A stretch of 64,000 bases of DNA, taken from assembly GCF_000622325.1 (NCBI RefSeq), contig NZ_JASE01000005.1:2666001-2730000 (forward strand). The letters run 5' to 3'. Below are positions 47,253 to 58,015 of the stretch, piece after piece. The notes beneath the pieces were generated by a model, which ran no database searches, had not been told where the DNA came from, and saw only the letters and a program-made list of their open reading frames with translations. The first letter of the stretch is position 1. Each line of letters begins with the position of its first letter. The translations under genes and the position numbers were made by a program. This stretch comes from Sulfitobacter geojensis. GTDB lineage: Bacteria; Pseudomonadota; Alphaproteobacteria; Rhodobacterales; Rhodobacteraceae.

Positions 47253-48122
47253 CTATTTTGTTTTGGCCTGCCACCAGGCCTCGTTTGCATCCGGGTTCAT
47301 CCTTATCGTCGGACGCTGCCTCTGCCGCATATCTACCATCGCCACATCACGCGTCAGCACCTCTTGGGCGCGCTCCAGCGCAATCACCCGCTCAAGCGCG
47401 GGCAGTGGATTGACTTCGGGCAGCATAATCCGCTGGTCGCGGTCCAAGACCACATCCCAGCGCCGCTCGCCCATGCGCACCACGCCGCGCACCCGTTCCC
47501 CCAGCGCCGATGCCGCACGCAGCAGCGTCAAGGCTTGTGGCACATGCATCTGTGCCCCCTCACCGGCAATCAACGGCAGGGAGGGATGATCCGCGCGGGC
47601 GTTCACCGTGCTGACATGCGCGCCCGCTTCATCGACCAATGCCAAACCGTCGTCATTGCGCCAAACAGCAACAGGCACGCGAGGCGTCACGTCGATGTGC
47701 AAAATGCCGCCCGGCTTGATACGCACATTGGCCGTGCGCACGCCCGGCAATTCGGTGATCCGGCTGCGCAAGACAGGCAAGTCCAGATCAAACGAACTTT
47801 GCGGAAATTCCAGCGGCATGCTGGCGCGGATTTCTGCGGCCAAAGCGCCTTCGGCCCCGTCAATCGCCATCAGCTTGACCATGAATTCGGGGCGCTCTTC
47901 GATACTTGCGCGGGCATCCGCAACGGCTTGGGCAATCGCCCCGCGTCGCCCCTCATCCGCCAGATAGATCGTCCCCGCCATCAAGGTCAGGCAAAACGGC
48001 ACACCGGCGCGCAACGCCAGCCGGAAACCCGGCGTCAACATCAAGCGCTGCATCCGCCACGCCCACCGTGAGGGGGCGGGATCGGCGCGTTGGGTTTTCT
48101 TAACGGTGTTCAGCGGCCACAT
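47253..48122 (-). CDS. ftsQ: Cell division protein FtsQ
   Basis: Bitopic divisome protein linking early and late components. 289 aa from MWPLNTVKKTQ, with GGAGG 8 bases ahead; a start at 48143 would add seven residues. A cytoplasmic basic segment, one transmembrane helix (about 38-58), then POTRA (FDLDLPVLRSRITELPGVRTANVRIKPGGILHIDVTPR) and the beta-rich FtsQ domain. It overlaps the ddl stop by 13 bp, so translation is coupled. Confidence 0.94.
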   Translation of the reverse strand: MWPLNTVKKTQRADPAPSRWAWRMQRLMLTPGFRLALRAGVPFCLTLMAGTIYLADEGRRGAIAQAVADARASIEERPEFMVKLMAIDGAEGALAAEIRASMPLEFPQSSFDLDLPVLRSRITELPGVRTANVRIKPGGILHIDVTPRVPVAVWRNDDGLALVDEAGAHVSTVNARADHPSLPLIAGEGAQMHVPQALTLLRAASALGERVRGVVRMGERRWDVVLDRDQRIMLPEVNPLPALERVIALERAQEVLTRDVAMVDMRQRQRPTIRMNPDANEAWWQAKTK

Positions 48123-49033
48123 GACGCGTCCTCCACCATCCATGCACAGAGATCGGGGAAAGAGATTCCAACCGCCTGCCCCTGCTCGGGTGTCAATGAA
48201 GTGGCCGTCATGCCGGGTTGGGTGTTTGTCTCAAGCAGGATCAGGCCCGCAGCACCGCGGCTTTCATCCCAGCGAAAATCCGTGCGGCTGATGCCGCGAC
48301 AGCCCAAAGCATGGTGGGCTTTCAGCGCGTATTCCATACACAGATCGAAAATCTCTTGCGGAATGTCGGCCGGCACAACGTGGCTTGACCCGCCTTCCTT
48401 GTATTTTGCGTCATAATCATACCAGCCGGTGGTGATGATATCCGTCACCGTCAACGCGCGGTCGCCCATCACGGTGGTTGTCATCTCGCGGCCGGGTGCA
48501 AAGGCTTCCACCATCACTTCGTCGGGCATGTCCGCGTCCAGCTGCGGCGGGCCGTTGGCCGCCTCCTGCACCAGATAGACCCCTACAGAGGATCCTTCGT
48601 TGTTGGGTTTCACCACATAGGGCGGTGCCATCACATGCCCTGCCCGCACATCTGCTGCTGCCGCAAGGACGCTTTCGACCACGGGCAACCCATGGGCGCG
48701 GAACACATCCTTGCTGCGCTGTTTGTCCATCGCCAGTGCGGACGCCAAAATGCCTGAATGCGTATAGGGAATGCCCAGCCATTCAAGCAGACCCTGCACC
48801 GAACCATCCTCGCCCCAACGTCCATGCAGACAGTTCAGGACCGCGTCCGGCTTTATCTCTGTTAAAACGGCACTCAGATCGCGGCCGGCATCGACCTCGA
48901 TCACGGTATACCCGCCATGTTCCCGCAATGCGGCTGCACAGGCTTTGCCTGAACTCAACGACACCTCGCGCTCTGCCGAGGGGCCACCCATCACTACCGC
49001 CACTGTCGGGGTTTGTCTGCTCGACTGACCCAC
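48110..49033 (-). CDS. ddlB: D-alanine--D-alanine ligase
   Basis: ATP-grasp ligase supplying the D-Ala-D-Ala end of the stem peptide. 307 aa, the DdlB length. Starts with GTG at 49033 (AAGG about 8 bases ahead). Landmarks: VAVVMGGPSAEREVSLSSG, LHGRWGEDGSVQGLLEWLGIPYTHSG, YVVKPNNEGSSVGV and the metal-binding ILLETNTQPGMTATS. Between murB and ftsQ, the normal dcw position. Confidence 0.97.
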   Translation of the reverse strand: MGQSSRQTPTVAVVMGGPSAEREVSLSSGKACAAALREHGGYTVIEVDAGRDLSAVLTEIKPDAVLNCLHGRWGEDGSVQGLLEWLGIPYTHSGILASALAMDKQRSKDVFRAHGLPVVESVLAAAADVRAGHVMAPPYVVKPNNEGSSVGVYLVQEAANGPPQLDADMPDEVMVEAFAPGREMTTTVMGDRALTVTDIITTGWYDYDAKYKEGGSSHVVPADIPQEIFDLCMEYALKAHHALGCRGISRTDFRWDESRGAAGLILLETNTQPGMTATSLTPEQGQAVGISFPDLCAWMVEDASCGR

Positions 49034-49101
49034 TTTAGCTGCCTTTTACACGGACCTTTTGCGGCCCTTATTCTTTGTATTTGCCGGTTTCCGGCTTGAT
49101 C

Positions 49102-50055
49102 TTATGCGTCTGGATCGACCTCTGAAGGGCCCTTAACTTCACCAATTCGCATAATTTCCCATACTAGACTTATCCCGCTGGTATCGTAAACCTTTTTTCG
49201 CACCTCCTCGCCGAGGTTTTCAAGGTCTGCGGCAGTGGCTCCGCCCGTGTTTATCAGAAAATTGGAGTGTTTTGGCGACATCTGCGCACCGCCCAGGATT
49301 GCCCCGCGCATGCCCGCATCATCAATGACTTTCCACGCCTTGAGATCATGCACATCATCCGCTTTACCGGTCGAGGAAAACCCCGCCGGATTGCGAAAGG
49401 TGCTGCCGGCACTGCGGTCTTTGGTCGGTTGGGTTTCGTCGCGCTTGCGCAGCTGTTCTTCCATGCGCGCATGCAACGCCGCGGGATCGCCCCTGGGTGG
49501 AGCAAAGGTCGCGGACACGATCACCGCCCCCTCGGCCAAGTCACTCTGACGATAGCGTAAATTCAAATCCTCAGGCGTCAGCGTCACCACTGTGCCATCG
49601 CGCAACACCGCCTGCACAGAGACCAGATGATCCGCTGTATAGCTGCCGTAACAGCCCGCGTTCATCCGCACCGCGCCGCCAATACTGCCCGGAATGGTGC
49701 GCAAAAACGTCAGATCCAGCCCCGCATCCGCTGCGCGGCGTGCCACATGCGCATCGAGCGCCGCCGCCCCTGCGATCACATGTTCTGCGTCAATTTCGAT
49801 CCCGTTAAATCCGCGCCCCAACCGCACCACCACAGCGCGCAATCCGCCGTCGCGCACAATCAGGTTGCTGCCCACCCCCATGGGGAAAATTGCCACATTT
49901 TCGGGCAAATCGCGCAAGAAGTCGCGCAAGTCCTCCAGATCCGCCGGTTGCAGCAGATAATCCGCCGGACCGCCCACACGTAACCACGTCAAATCGTTCA
50001 GATTGCGCTGCGGCGTCAGTTTCCCGCGCGGTGTCGGCAGTTTGGCTTCAGTCAT
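49102..50055 (-). CDS. murB: UDP-N-acetylenolpyruvoylglucosamine reductase
   Basis: FAD enzyme reducing the enolpyruvyl to the lactyl ether in UDP-MurNAc synthesis; cytoplasmic. 317 aa. N-terminal [22 protein letters not shown] and [22 protein letters not shown] bind [18 protein letters not shown] and the [10 protein letters not shown] block with the proton-donating Ser complete a type II-like enzyme. Starts 3 bp after the third small membrane protein stop. Confidence 0.96.
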   Translation of the reverse strand: MTEAKLPTPRGKLTPQRNLNDLTWLRVGGPADYLLQPADLEDLRDFLRDLPENVAIFPMGVGSNLIVRDGGLRAVVVRLGRGFNGIEIDAEHVIAGAAALDAHVARRAADAGLDLTFLRTIPGSIGGAVRMNAGCYGSYTADHLVSVQAVLRDGTVVTLTPEDLNLRYRQSDLAEGAVIVSATFAPPRGDPAALHARMEEQLRKRDETQPTKDRSAGSTFRNPAGFSSTGKADDVHDLKAWKVIDDAGMRGAILGGAQMSPKHSNFLINTGGATAADLENLGEEVRKKVYDTSGISLVWEIMRIGEVKGPSEVDPDA

Positions 50056-50058
50056 GTT

Positions 50059-50346
50059 TCAGGATCCCTCAACGCGGCTTTCCATCCATTTGCGACGGAT
50101 ACGGCTTAGGAACAAGCCGATCGCAAAGGCACAAACCGCGTAGATCACTGCCGAGGTTTGCGCAATCAGCACATTCACCTCGAAAACATGCGCGTCCAGT
50201 CCGAACACCATCCAGCATAGGTTGGCCCCCAGCCCGATCAGCAGCACTGCCAGAAAGGCTACAAACCGCCGTTTAAAACCGCAAAAACAACAGGCCGCCA
50301 TCCAGAGCGCAAGCAGCCCGATCAACGTCCCGAGCATGCCGTTCAT
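50059..50346 (-). CDS. Small membrane protein between murC and murB (third of three)
   Basis: 95 aa from MNGMLGTLIGLLALW; ATGA overlap with the preceding gene and 3 bp before murB. Three hydrophobic helices (about 5-20, 27-48 and 60-82) and a basic tail RIRRKWMESRVEGS. Four cysteines in the first helical pair (AACCFCG and NLCWM). Not obviously DUF2484. No function assigned; the tight coupling on both sides implies co-production with MurB. Confidence 0.78.
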   Translation of the reverse strand: MNGMLGTLIGLLALWMAACCFCGFKRRFVAFLAVLLIGLGANLCWMVFGLDAHVFEVNVLIAQTSAVIYAVCAFAIGLFLSRIRRKWMESRVEGS

Positions 50347-50609
50347 TCCGCCGGCCCTTTGTAACCGCCCGCCTTGCTGCGCAGCCAGCGGCCGAAATAG
50401 ATCACCGGCCAGCGCAGGATCGAACAACCCGCGGCCAGCACCAGCAAACCAACCCACGGCCCGTGTTGCACGGTGATAAACCCAAGCAGGGGAATGCCGG
50501 CGGCAATCAGGACATAGGCGTTGCGCCAGTGGTTGTCGCGGCTGGGGGTCATCGCCAGCACATTCGCCAGCAGCGCCCAGAAACAGGCAAGGGTCAGCGA
50601 CAGGGTCAT
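50343..50609 (-). CDS. DUF2484-family small membrane protein (second of three)
   Basis: 88 aa from MTLSLTLACFWALLANVLAM; the ORF opens much earlier but the upstream part lies inside the previous gene. Three hydrophobic segments (about 2-20, 31-47, 50-65) and an amphipathic basic end LRWPVIYFGRWLRSK. It shares its MTLxL start, the AMxPxR turn and the C-terminal Arg/Lys-rich end with the gene before it, suggesting an old tandem duplication. Overlaps both neighbours by ATGA (4 bp). Confidence 0.8.
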   Translation of the reverse strand: MTLSLTLACFWALLANVLAMTPSRDNHWRNAYVLIAAGIPLLGFITVQHGPWVGLLVLAAGCSILRWPVIYFGRWLRSKAGGYKGPAE

Positions 50610-50857
50610 TGCGGCACCTGCGGGTTCTGGCCGCGCAGTTTCGCGACGATAAATTTCAACGGATTGCGGAACATCGACACAAAGGCCGCAATCGCGAGCA
50701 GCGCCATAAACCAGCCGACCTGCTGGCCGATGAAAAAGATCAACACCGGCGCCGCAATCAGCAAGGCAATGCCGGGAATATATTGCTGGCGCATCGGCAG
50801 CATCGCGACCCCTGCGGACGCAAACACCCATAGGATACAGATTAACATCAATGTCAT
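50606..50857 (-). CDS. DUF2484-like small membrane protein (first of three)
   Basis: 83 aa, start supported by GAGG 7 bases upstream. Three helices (about 2-20, 27-45, 47-63) then FRNPLKFIVAKLRGQNPQ, which corresponds to LRWPVIYFGRWLR of the next protein. Follows murC by 25 bp. Known in outline only as a Rhodobacterales-type membrane family placed near murB/murC; function unknown. Confidence 0.8.
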   Translation of the reverse strand: MTLMLICILWVFASAGVAMLPMRQQYIPGIALLIAAPVLIFFIGQQVGWFMALLAIAAFVSMFRNPLKFIVAKLRGQNPQVPQ

Positions 50858-50882
50858 GGGGCGACCTCTTTCCGGCGCGCCG

Positions 50883-52304
50883 TCACGCCACCGCCCCTTT
50901 CAGGGCCGCAAGCTTTTCAGGCAGTTCGTTGGCCCAGGCGCTGATGGTACCAGCCCCCAGACAGACCACCATATCCCCCGGTCCCGCCTGTTCTTTCACC
51001 AGTCGCGCCAGATCGTCCTGATCCTGTACACTGCGCGCATGGCGGTGCCCGTGGCGGATCAAACCCGCCACCAGATCATCGCGCGACGCACCTTCAATCG
51101 GGTCTTCCCCAGCCGAAAATACCTCGGCAATGCCCACTACATCCGCATCATTGAAACAGGCACAGAATTCATCGAAATGGTGGTTCAATCGCGAGTAACG
51201 GTGCGGCTGATGCACAGCAATAACGCGCCCCTCTGTCGCCTGACGCGCGGCTTTCAACACGGCGGCGATTTCCACCGGATGGTGGCCGTAATCATCAATG
51301 ATCGTCACCCCGTCAACTTCGCCTACTTTCGTAAAGCGCCGGTTAACGCCGCCAAAGGCAGCCAAGGCTTCGCGGATTTCTTCCAGCTTCATGCCCAGAT
51401 GGCGCGAAACTGCCACTGCCGCCAAAGCGTTCGACACGTTGTGATCCCCCGGCATCGGCAAGGCACAGCCTTCGATCACCATATCCTCGGCCTGCAAGTG
51501 AATATCGAAATGGGCCACGCCGGCCTTGTAGTGCAGATTTTTCGCCCGCACATCAGCCTGCGCGTTGAACCCATAGGTCAGGACCCGGCGATCCGTGATC
51601 TTGCCCACCAGTTTTTGCACCTCGTCATGATCGGTGCAGCAGATGGCCAGCCCGTAAAACGGAATGTTGGACACGAAATCAAGAAACCCCTGACGCAGCG
51701 TGTCGAAATCACCCCAATGTTCCATGTGTTCGGGGTCGATGTTCGTTACAATCGCAATTGTCGCGGGCAACCGGTTGAAAGTGCCGTCGCTCTCGTCCGC
51801 CTCAACCACCATCCATTCGCCCTGCCCCATACGGGCGTTCGACCCATAGGCATGAATGATCCCGCCATTCACAACAGTCGGGTCAATGCCACCCGCCACC
51901 AGCAACTCCGCCACCATTGTGGTCGTTGTGGTTTTGCCGTGCGTCCCCGCAATCGCAATGTTGGATTTCAGTCGCATCAACTCGGCCAGCATTTCCGCAC
52001 GGCGCACAATCGGCAGACCGGCCAGACGCGCAGCGTCCAGTTCCGCATTGCCCGGTTTGATCGCGGATGAGATCACAATAACCTCCGCGCCCTCGATGTT
52101 CTCCGCCTTCTGCCCCTCGAAAATCGTCGCCCCCAGACCTTTCAACCGGTCGGTGATCTTGGATGCCTTCAAATCAGAGCCTTGCACGCGATAGCCATGG
52201 TTCAACAAAACCTCGGCGATGCCCGACATTCCGATGCCGCCAATGCCCACAAAATGGATCGGTCCCACATCGGTAGGCAATTTGGTTGCGGCAGCTGCGT
52301 TCAT
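50883..52304 (-). CDS. murC: UDP-N-acetylmuramate--L-alanine ligase
   Basis: Adds L-Ala to UDP-MurNAc; cytoplasmic. 473 aa. [17 protein letters not shown] binds the UDP part, [17 protein letters not shown] (near 115) is the P-loop, and [28 protein letters not shown] is the family's catalytic and signature block. Overlaps murG by 4 bp (ATGA), so translation is coupled. Confidence 0.98.
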   Translation of the reverse strand: MNAAAATKLPTDVGPIHFVGIGGIGMSGIAEVLLNHGYRVQGSDLKASKITDRLKGLGATIFEGQKAENIEGAEVIVISSAIKPGNAELDAARLAGLPIVRRAEMLAELMRLKSNIAIAGTHGKTTTTTMVAELLVAGGIDPTVVNGGIIHAYGSNARMGQGEWMVVEADESDGTFNRLPATIAIVTNIDPEHMEHWGDFDTLRQGFLDFVSNIPFYGLAICCTDHDEVQKLVGKITDRRVLTYGFNAQADVRAKNLHYKAGVAHFDIHLQAEDMVIEGCALPMPGDHNVSNALAAVAVSRHLGMKLEEIREALAAFGGVNRRFTKVGEVDGVTIIDDYGHHPVEIAAVLKAARQATEGRVIAVHQPHRYSRLNHHFDEFCACFNDADVVGIAEVFSAGEDPIEGASRDDLVAGLIRHGHRHARSVQDQDDLARLVKEQAGPGDMVVCLGAGTISAWANELPEKLAALKGAVA

Positions 52305-53401
52305 GTTTTTCTTCCTTGATCTGCGAGGGTCTCAACCAAGGCGGCCAGCGCCTCTGCGGCTTCCGGCTTGCCTACCGACAAGGCTGCGTTTGCCATCTGC
52401 AAAGCGATTTGCGGCATGCTGAGAATGGTTTCTATCTGTTCGGTCAGTGTTTCGGGGGTCGCCTCTTGCTCGGTCAGCATCACAGCCGCGCCCGCATCAA
52501 CCAACCCGCGTCCGTTGGCGGTTTGCTCGTCACGGATCGCTGCGGCCAAGGGCACCAGAACCGAGGGCCGCCCGATCACCGACATATCCGCCACCGTCGA
52601 CGCACCAGCCCGCGTGATCACCAGCTGCGCTTCCGACATGCGCCGCGGCACATCGTCAAAGAACGGCTGCACATCGGCCGCAATCCCGTTTTCGCGGTAA
52701 AACTCGGTCACCCGTTCACCATCTTCATCGCGGGCCTGATGGCTCACGCGGATGTTTTTCAACATGTCCATCGGCAAGGCCGCAATCGCGGGCGGCACCA
52801 CTTCGCTAAGGATACGTGCCCCCTGTGAACCGCCCATCACCAGCAGCTCCATCGGGTAATCACCGGGCGGAATATACCCCGCACCCGCGCGTTCCAGCAC
52901 AGAGCTGCGCACGGGATTGCCTACATGCACACCCTCGACACCTTCGGGCAATTCGGTCGGCCATGTGCCGCAGGCCACCGTATCGACCCGCCTGGCAAAC
53001 AGCTCGTTCACGCGGCCCAAAACGCCGTTTTGTTCATGGATCATCCTTGGCAGGCGCAGCAATGTCGCCGCCCCCAGCGCGGGGATCGACGGGTAGCCAC
53101 CAAAGCCCACGACAACACTGGGCCGGTCGCGCAGCATCCGCCACGCCGCCCCCAATGTTCCCGCTAAAATGCGGAACGGCACCATCGCTTTGGCCACCAC
53201 GCCACCGCGCGCAAAAGTGGCTGAACTGACTTGCACGATCTCGACCGCTTCGGGGAAACCGCCCACATAGCGCGCGCCGCGCGCATCCGTGGACAGGCGC
53301 ACCCGCCAGCCCCGCGCCAACATCACTTCGGCCAATGACTGCGCCGGGAACATATGTCCGCCGGTGCCACCTGCCGCGATGATCAGCAAAGGCGCCTTCA
53401 T
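52301..53401 (-). CDS. murG: UDP-N-acetylglucosamine--undecaprenyl-PP-MurNAc-pentapeptide transferase
   Basis: Peripheral membrane glycosyltransferase making lipid II from lipid I. 366 aa. N-terminal [20 protein letters not shown] is the diphosphate-lipid motif; the GT-B C-domain has [41 protein letters not shown], the UDP-GlcNAc site. Overlaps ftsW and murC by 4 bp each, so ftsW-murG-murC are translated in series. Confidence 0.97.
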   Translation of the reverse strand: MKAPLLIIAAGGTGGHMFPAQSLAEVMLARGWRVRLSTDARGARYVGGFPEAVEIVQVSSATFARGGVVAKAMVPFRILAGTLGAAWRMLRDRPSVVVGFGGYPSIPALGAATLLRLPRMIHEQNGVLGRVNELFARRVDTVACGTWPTELPEGVEGVHVGNPVRSSVLERAGAGYIPPGDYPMELLVMGGSQGARILSEVVPPAIAALPMDMLKNIRVSHQARDEDGERVTEFYRENGIAADVQPFFDDVPRRMSEAQLVITRAGASTVADMSVIGRPSVLVPLAAAIRDEQTANGRGLVDAGAAVMLTEQEATPETLTEQIETILSMPQIALQMANAALSVGKPEAAEALAALVETLADQGRKT

Positions 53402-54567
53402 CGCATGCGTCCCCGTCCCAGAATGTCCGAAATCTCGCCCTGTGGGCGCGTGCGGGTAAACGCCAGCAACATGCCGACGGCAATGCCACTCGCAATCACC
53501 GATGACCCGCCATAGCTGACAAACGGCAAGGTCATGCCCTTTGCTGGCAACAACCGCACCGCCACGCCCATGTTGATCATCGCCTGAACGCCAAACATAC
53601 AGGCCAATCCCGTACCCGCCAGCCGGATAAACGGATCACGTTCACGCACCAGCCGCAGCAGGGAGCGCACGACCACACCGGTATAAAGCGCAATGATACA
53701 CATGACCAAAACCAACCCGTATTCTTCGGCAGCAACCGCGATGATAAAATCCGTATGGGCATCGGGCAGCGACCATTTTACCTCGCCTTCCCCCACGCCC
53801 ACACCAAACAAGCCGCCCTCGCGGATGGCGTTCGTAGCATAACCCAGCTGCGTTGTGGGATCGACATCAGGGCTTAGAAACCCGTCAATCCGGCGCGCAA
53901 AGTGTTCCGAGTTCGCATAGGCCACAGTCCCCGCGATCACAACCATCGCCGCCATGCCGACCAGCAAAATCATCGGTGCACCGGCCACGAAATACATCAC
54001 ACCCCAGCCGAACAACACCAGACAGGCCTGTCCGAAATCCGGCTGCAAGGCCAGCATCAGCACAATCGCGATGCACAGGGCAAAGGACCAGACCTTGCCC
54101 GGAGGGCCGTTAATCTCAAGCGAGGCCGCCATCATCCATGCCGCGGCAACCACAAACCCGGGCTTTAAAAACTCGGACGGCTGGAACGACGCAAACCCCA
54201 GTGAATACCACCGCGTTGCCCCCTTGCCAAAATCCGTTCCGAAAAACGGCAACAGCGCCAAGGCCACAAAGGCCACCAGAAACCCGATTACCGCCAAACG
54301 CCGCACAACCAAGGGCGACATCATCGACGTTAACAACATCGCCAAAATTGCCAGACTGCCAAACACCGCCTGCCGCTGCACGTAATGAAACGGCTGGAAC
54401 CCGTTGCGCTCGGCCAGCGGCACCGACGCCGCCAATCCCAGCAAAAGCCCGACCGCGAACAGCATCAACACGCAGGACAATGCCCAACGGTCTACGGTTC
54501 GCCACCATTTTGGAAGAATGGGTTCACCGTCGATTACACGAACGGTTCCATGCGCCATCGCTGTCAT
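53398..54567 (-). CDS. ftsW: Peptidoglycan glycosyltransferase FtsW (SEDS family)
   Basis: Divisome SEDS polymerase of septal peptidoglycan, with about ten transmembrane helices. 389 aa. Hallmarks: [33 protein letters not shown] (catalytic-site loop) and the C-terminal [22 protein letters not shown]. Start ATG 54567, AAGG upstream; ATG 54558 is an alternative. Partner FtsI is about 8.5 kb upstream. The next upstream gene (murD) is not adjacent, because an oxidoreductase pair intervenes, so a promoter should lie in the 145-bp gap. Confidence 0.96.
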   Translation of the reverse strand: MTAMAHGTVRVIDGEPILPKWWRTVDRWALSCVLMLFAVGLLLGLAASVPLAERNGFQPFHYVQRQAVFGSLAILAMLLTSMMSPLVVRRLAVIGFLVAFVALALLPFFGTDFGKGATRWYSLGFASFQPSEFLKPGFVVAAAWMMAASLEINGPPGKVWSFALCIAIVLMLALQPDFGQACLVLFGWGVMYFVAGAPMILLVGMAAMVVIAGTVAYANSEHFARRIDGFLSPDVDPTTQLGYATNAIREGGLFGVGVGEGEVKWSLPDAHTDFIIAVAAEEYGLVLVMCIIALYTGVVVRSLLRLVRERDPFIRLAGTGLACMFGVQAMINMGVAVRLLPAKGMTLPFVSYGGSSVIASGIAVGMLLAFTRTRPQGEISDILGRGRMR

Positions 54568-54712
54568 GACTGTCTGCCTTACACTGCCTCATATGCCCCG
54601 AAGGACCAGCCCCATTTTTGGGGTCTATCGGATCAGTATAAACAGGTTTGCCCTTACAGGCTAGGGGTTTTCCGCCGCAAACCGATGCTTGCGGCGGAAG
54701 CTTCTTTGCGGA

Positions 54713-55240
54713 TCAGGCCGCCTTATGCGTCCCGCGAATGGGATAATCGTTGGCGCGGATGAACTTGATACCGTTTTTGATGCTTTCGGGATCGGGACGC
54801 GCAAAGGGCGCATTCGAAATATCCAGAATCTGGATTTCACCCTTGTCGTTGATCACAAACAACCCCGGTTCGGCAAAGGGCCGGTCGGTTTCCTGCGTGC
54901 TGCGCGGGTCCGAGACATAAAGCCCCAGCGCCTGCATCTGTGCCACGCTCAGCCCGTAGCCCAATTTCACTGACAGCTCCTTTTCATCCGCCATCGCCTG
55001 TGCCTTGTCTTCGGGATCGCCAGAGACCGCGACAACGTCGACGCCCAGTTCGTTGAAATCACTGACCAATCCGTCGAGCGTCGCCAGATAGGTTTTGCAA
55101 ATCGGGCAATGCAAACCGCGATAAACGACGACCAGTTGCCAATCATGCCCTCCCTCGGGCGTGCCCAAATTTACCGTTCCACCGCCCAGCTTGGCGACCT
55201 CTTGCTTGGGGAAAATGCTTCCTGCGGTTAATCCTGTCAT
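54713..55240 (-). CDS. AhpC/TSA-like redoxin (peroxiredoxin-like)
   Basis: 175 aa from MTGLTAGSIFPKQ (AAAGGA upstream); the frame opens to 55399 without family match. Thioredoxin-fold with VVVYRGLHCPICKTYL, a CPxC pair near residue 47 in place of the usual Thr-Pro-x-x-Cys peroxidatic setting, and later VVAVSGDPEDKAQAMADEK. Probably reduces peroxides or disulfides in the cytoplasm; exact activity unclear. Divergent from the flavoprotein gene, about 115 bp between starts, so the pair may share regulation. Confidence 0.82.
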   Translation of the reverse strand: MTGLTAGSIFPKQEVAKLGGGTVNLGTPEGGHDWQLVVVYRGLHCPICKTYLATLDGLVSDFNELGVDVVAVSGDPEDKAQAMADEKELSVKLGYGLSVAQMQALGLYVSDPRSTQETDRPFAEPGLFVINDKGEIQILDISNAPFARPDPESIKNGIKFIRANDYPIRGTHKAA

Positions 55241-55355
55241 GATCCGTTCCTTTCGGTTTGATTGCGTTGGTGTCACAGGTGGCTGCGGCCCCGCTCCCCG
55301 GCAACCCCGATCACACCAACTTGACCACCCCGCCGTTGCATGAAAAGCGACAGGC

Positions 55356-56534
55356 ATGGAATTTGATACGGTCATAATCGGCGCAGGGGCCGCAGGCATG
55401 ATGTGCGCCGCCCATGCAGGCGGGCGCGTGTTGGTCGTGGATCACGCCAAGGCGGCGGGCGAAAAAATCCGCATCTCCGGCGGCGGGCGCTGCAACTTTA
55501 CCAACATGTACTGCGGTCCTGAAAATTTTCTGTCCGGCAATCCGCATTTCGCGAAATCCGCTCTGGCCCGCTATACCCAATGGGATTTCATCGCCTTGGT
55601 CGACGCCCACGGCATCGCATGGCATGAAAAGACGCTGGGCCAATTGTTCTGCGACACCTCCGCAAAAGAGATCGTCGCCATGCTGCGTACCCTGATGGAT
55701 GACGCAGGCGTCGCGCTGCGCCTGAACACGAGTGTCAGCGGCATTCAGAAGTTAAACAATCACTTCGCCATGACCCTGCAAGATGCTGACAAACAAACAA
55801 AAATCAAAGCAACAAACCTGATCATTGCCACCGGCGGCAAATCCATCCCCAAGATGGGGGCCACCGGTTTCGCCTATGATGTTGCGCGTCAGTTCGACAT
55901 CCCAGTGACCGATACGCGCGCAGGCCTTGTGCCCTTCACCTTCGAGGGCGGGCGTTTCGCCGACATCTCCGGCACCGCCACCCCGTCCAAAGTGACCGCT
56001 GGTGGCACAACCTTTGAAGAGGCGCTGTTGTTCACCCATCGCGGCCTTTCCGGCCCCGCAGTGTTGCAAGCGTCCTCCTACTGGCACGAGGGCGAAGCGA
56101 TCACCCTCAACCTTATCCCCGCCAATGACCTGCTGGAAAAACTGCGCAACCAACGACAGACCTCGGGGCGCAAGAATTTTACCACGGAACTGGCCCACCA
56201 CCTGCCGTCCCGTTTGGTTGATCACCTTGCGGGCGCATTCGACCTGTCCGGCAATCTTGCCGATTGGTCCGACGCGCGGCTGACCGATCTTACCGACACC
56301 CTCGCCGCGTGGCAGATCACCCCCGCCGGCACCGAAGGGTACCGCACCGCCGAAGTCACCCTTGGCGGCATCGACACCAATGCCCTGTCGTCAAAAACCA
56401 TGATGTCCAAAGATGTGGACGGCCTCTATTTTATCGGTGAAGCCGTCGACGTCACCGGCTGGCTCGGCGGGTTCAACTTTCAATGGGCTTGGTCCTCAGG
56501 CATGGCCGCCGCCCGCGCGCTTAGCGCTCAATAA
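55356..56534 (+). CDS. HI0933/YhiN-family FAD-dependent oxidoreductase
   Basis: 392 aa, family length. N-terminal dinucleotide motif [17 protein letters not shown] (5-21), then [11 protein letters not shown] near 46, [15 protein letters not shown] near 155 and the C-terminal [31 protein letters not shown], all diagnostic for the HI0933 family. Substrate unknown; some relatives reduce C=C bonds of flavin-dependent substrates. It sits inside the dcw cluster on the other strand, overlapping the murD 3' end by 14 bp. Confidence 0.9.
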   Translation: MEFDTVIIGAGAAGMMCAAHAGGRVLVVDHAKAAGEKIRISGGGRCNFTNMYCGPENFLSGNPHFAKSALARYTQWDFIALVDAHGIAWHEKTLGQLFCDTSAKEIVAMLRTLMDDAGVALRLNTSVSGIQKLNNHFAMTLQDADKQTKIKATNLIIATGGKSIPKMGATGFAYDVARQFDIPVTDTRAGLVPFTFEGGRFADISGTATPSKVTAGGTTFEEALLFTHRGLSGPAVLQASSYWHEGEAITLNLIPANDLLEKLRNQRQTSGRKNFTTELAHHLPSRLVDHLAGAFDLSGNLADWSDARLTDLTDTLAAWQITPAGTEGYRTAEVTLGGIDTNALSSKTMMSKDVDGLYFIGEAVDVTGWLGGFNFQWAWSSGMAAARALSAQ

Positions 56535-57921
56535 CTGCCCGCACCTGCGCGATGAAATCCTCGCCGCGCCGCTCGAAACTGTCGTATTGATCAAAACTCG
56601 CCGCCGCGGGTGCCAGCAACACCACGTCGCCTTCCTCAGCCTCCGCTACCGCCCGTGCGACCGCGACCTCCATACTGCCGCAGACCTCCGCCTCGACATT
56701 CAGCTGCATCGCAAACCCTGCCGCCTCGCGCCCGATCACATAGGCCTTGCGCACCGATGCGCTGGCCTCTGCCAAGCCTTCCAGCCCGCCTTCCTTCTCA
56801 AGCCCGCCACAAATCCAACGGATATTCTTGAACGCCATCAACGCCTTGGCGGCTGAATCCACATTCGTCGCCTTGCTGTCATTCACAAAGCGCACGCCGT
56901 TCGCCTCGGCAATGGTCTGACTGCGATGCGGCAAGCCGCCGAAAGAATGAAACGCCAGTTCAATCACCTTGGGGGCCAACCCCAAGGTCCGGCACGCCGC
57001 ATAGGCCGCGCAGGCGTTCTGATGGTTATGCGCCCCCGGCAGGCCTGCCACATCGCGCAAATCGATCGAGGCCACCTGTTTGCCCTTGCGGTTCTCCGCC
57101 AGAAACCCTTTGCGCGCAAACACCTGCCACCCCGGCCCCGTCAATTTGCGTTCTACCGACACGCGGATCACCCGGTCATCCGTCGGCCCCTGTGACAGCT
57201 GCCCCGCCAGAAACCGCCCCTCGTCTTCGTCCACACCAATCACCGCGCGGTCCGGCCCGCCTTCGGCAAACAGCCGGCGTTTGGCTGCGAAATACCCGCC
57301 CATCCCGTGATGCCGGTCCAGATGATCAGGACTGAGGTTGGTAAACACCGCCACATCCGGCGTCAGGTTGCGCGCCAGATCCGTCTGATAGGACGACAGT
57401 TCCAGCACCACGACCTCCCCGTCTACCGCAGGCTCCAGATCCAGCACCCCGCGCCCGATATTGCCTGCCAACTGGCAGGGCCGCTGCACATGTTCAAGAA
57501 TGTGATGGATCAGCGCCGAAGTCGTCGATTTGCCGTTTGATCCGGTCACCGCCACAACGCGCGGCATGGTCTCGAAATTGTCCCACTCGCGGGTCGCAAA
57601 GCTTTGAAAAAACAACCCGATGTCATTGTCCACAGGCACACCGGCCTCCAGCGCAAACGCCACAACCGGATTTGGCGCGGGGTAGAGATGTGGAATACCG
57701 GGCGACACGACCAGACGTGCGATCCCTTCAAAAGCCTGCGCCGACTTGAACGGGGTGCACGCCAGCCCCTCGGCCTCCGCCGCGGCGCGGGCTTGCGGGT
57801 TGTCGTCCCAACAGACCGGTGTCGCCCCCCCTGCGCGCAGCGCAAGTGCCGCCGACAGGCCCGACCGCCCCAGCCCCAGAACCGCCACACGGCTGCCTGC
57901 CAATCCTTGCACTGGAATCAT
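56521..57921 (-). CDS. murD: UDP-N-acetylmuramoyl-L-alanine--D-glutamate ligase
   Basis: Adds D-Glu to UDP-MurNAc-L-Ala. 466 aa from [21 protein letters not shown]; the frame opens to 58071 but this Met precedes the family N-terminus. P-loop [16 protein letters not shown] near 108; [10 protein letters not shown] and [19 protein letters not shown] complete the catalytic set. Its upstream gap holds the start region of the plus-strand glutaminase, so murD and glutaminase promoters overlap or are closely paired. Confidence 0.97.
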   Translation of the reverse strand: MIPVQGLAGSRVAVLGLGRSGLSAALALRAGGATPVCWDDNPQARAAAEAEGLACTPFKSAQAFEGIARLVVSPGIPHLYPAPNPVVAFALEAGVPVDNDIGLFFQSFATREWDNFETMPRVVAVTGSNGKSTTSALIHHILEHVQRPCQLAGNIGRGVLDLEPAVDGEVVVLELSSYQTDLARNLTPDVAVFTNLSPDHLDRHHGMGGYFAAKRRLFAEGGPDRAVIGVDEDEGRFLAGQLSQGPTDDRVIRVSVERKLTGPGWQVFARKGFLAENRKGKQVASIDLRDVAGLPGAHNHQNACAAYAACRTLGLAPKVIELAFHSFGGLPHRSQTIAEANGVRFVNDSKATNVDSAAKALMAFKNIRWICGGLEKEGGLEGLAEASASVRKAYVIGREAAGFAMQLNVEAEVCGSMEVAVARAVAEAEEGDVVLLAPAAASFDQYDSFERRGEDFIAQVRAVIER

Positions 57922-58015
57922 TGTCTTACCCCTGTTAGCCTTATCGCTGCACCATGATGCGATCCTGCATCGTTCACAAGCCGGAGCCTGCATCATCACC
58001 GATCTCACAGCCCTA

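Noticed and set aside
50463..52070. 535-codon plus-strand frame opposite murC and the small membrane proteins
   Set aside because: Antisense shadow; opposite genes have full motifs and coupled starts.
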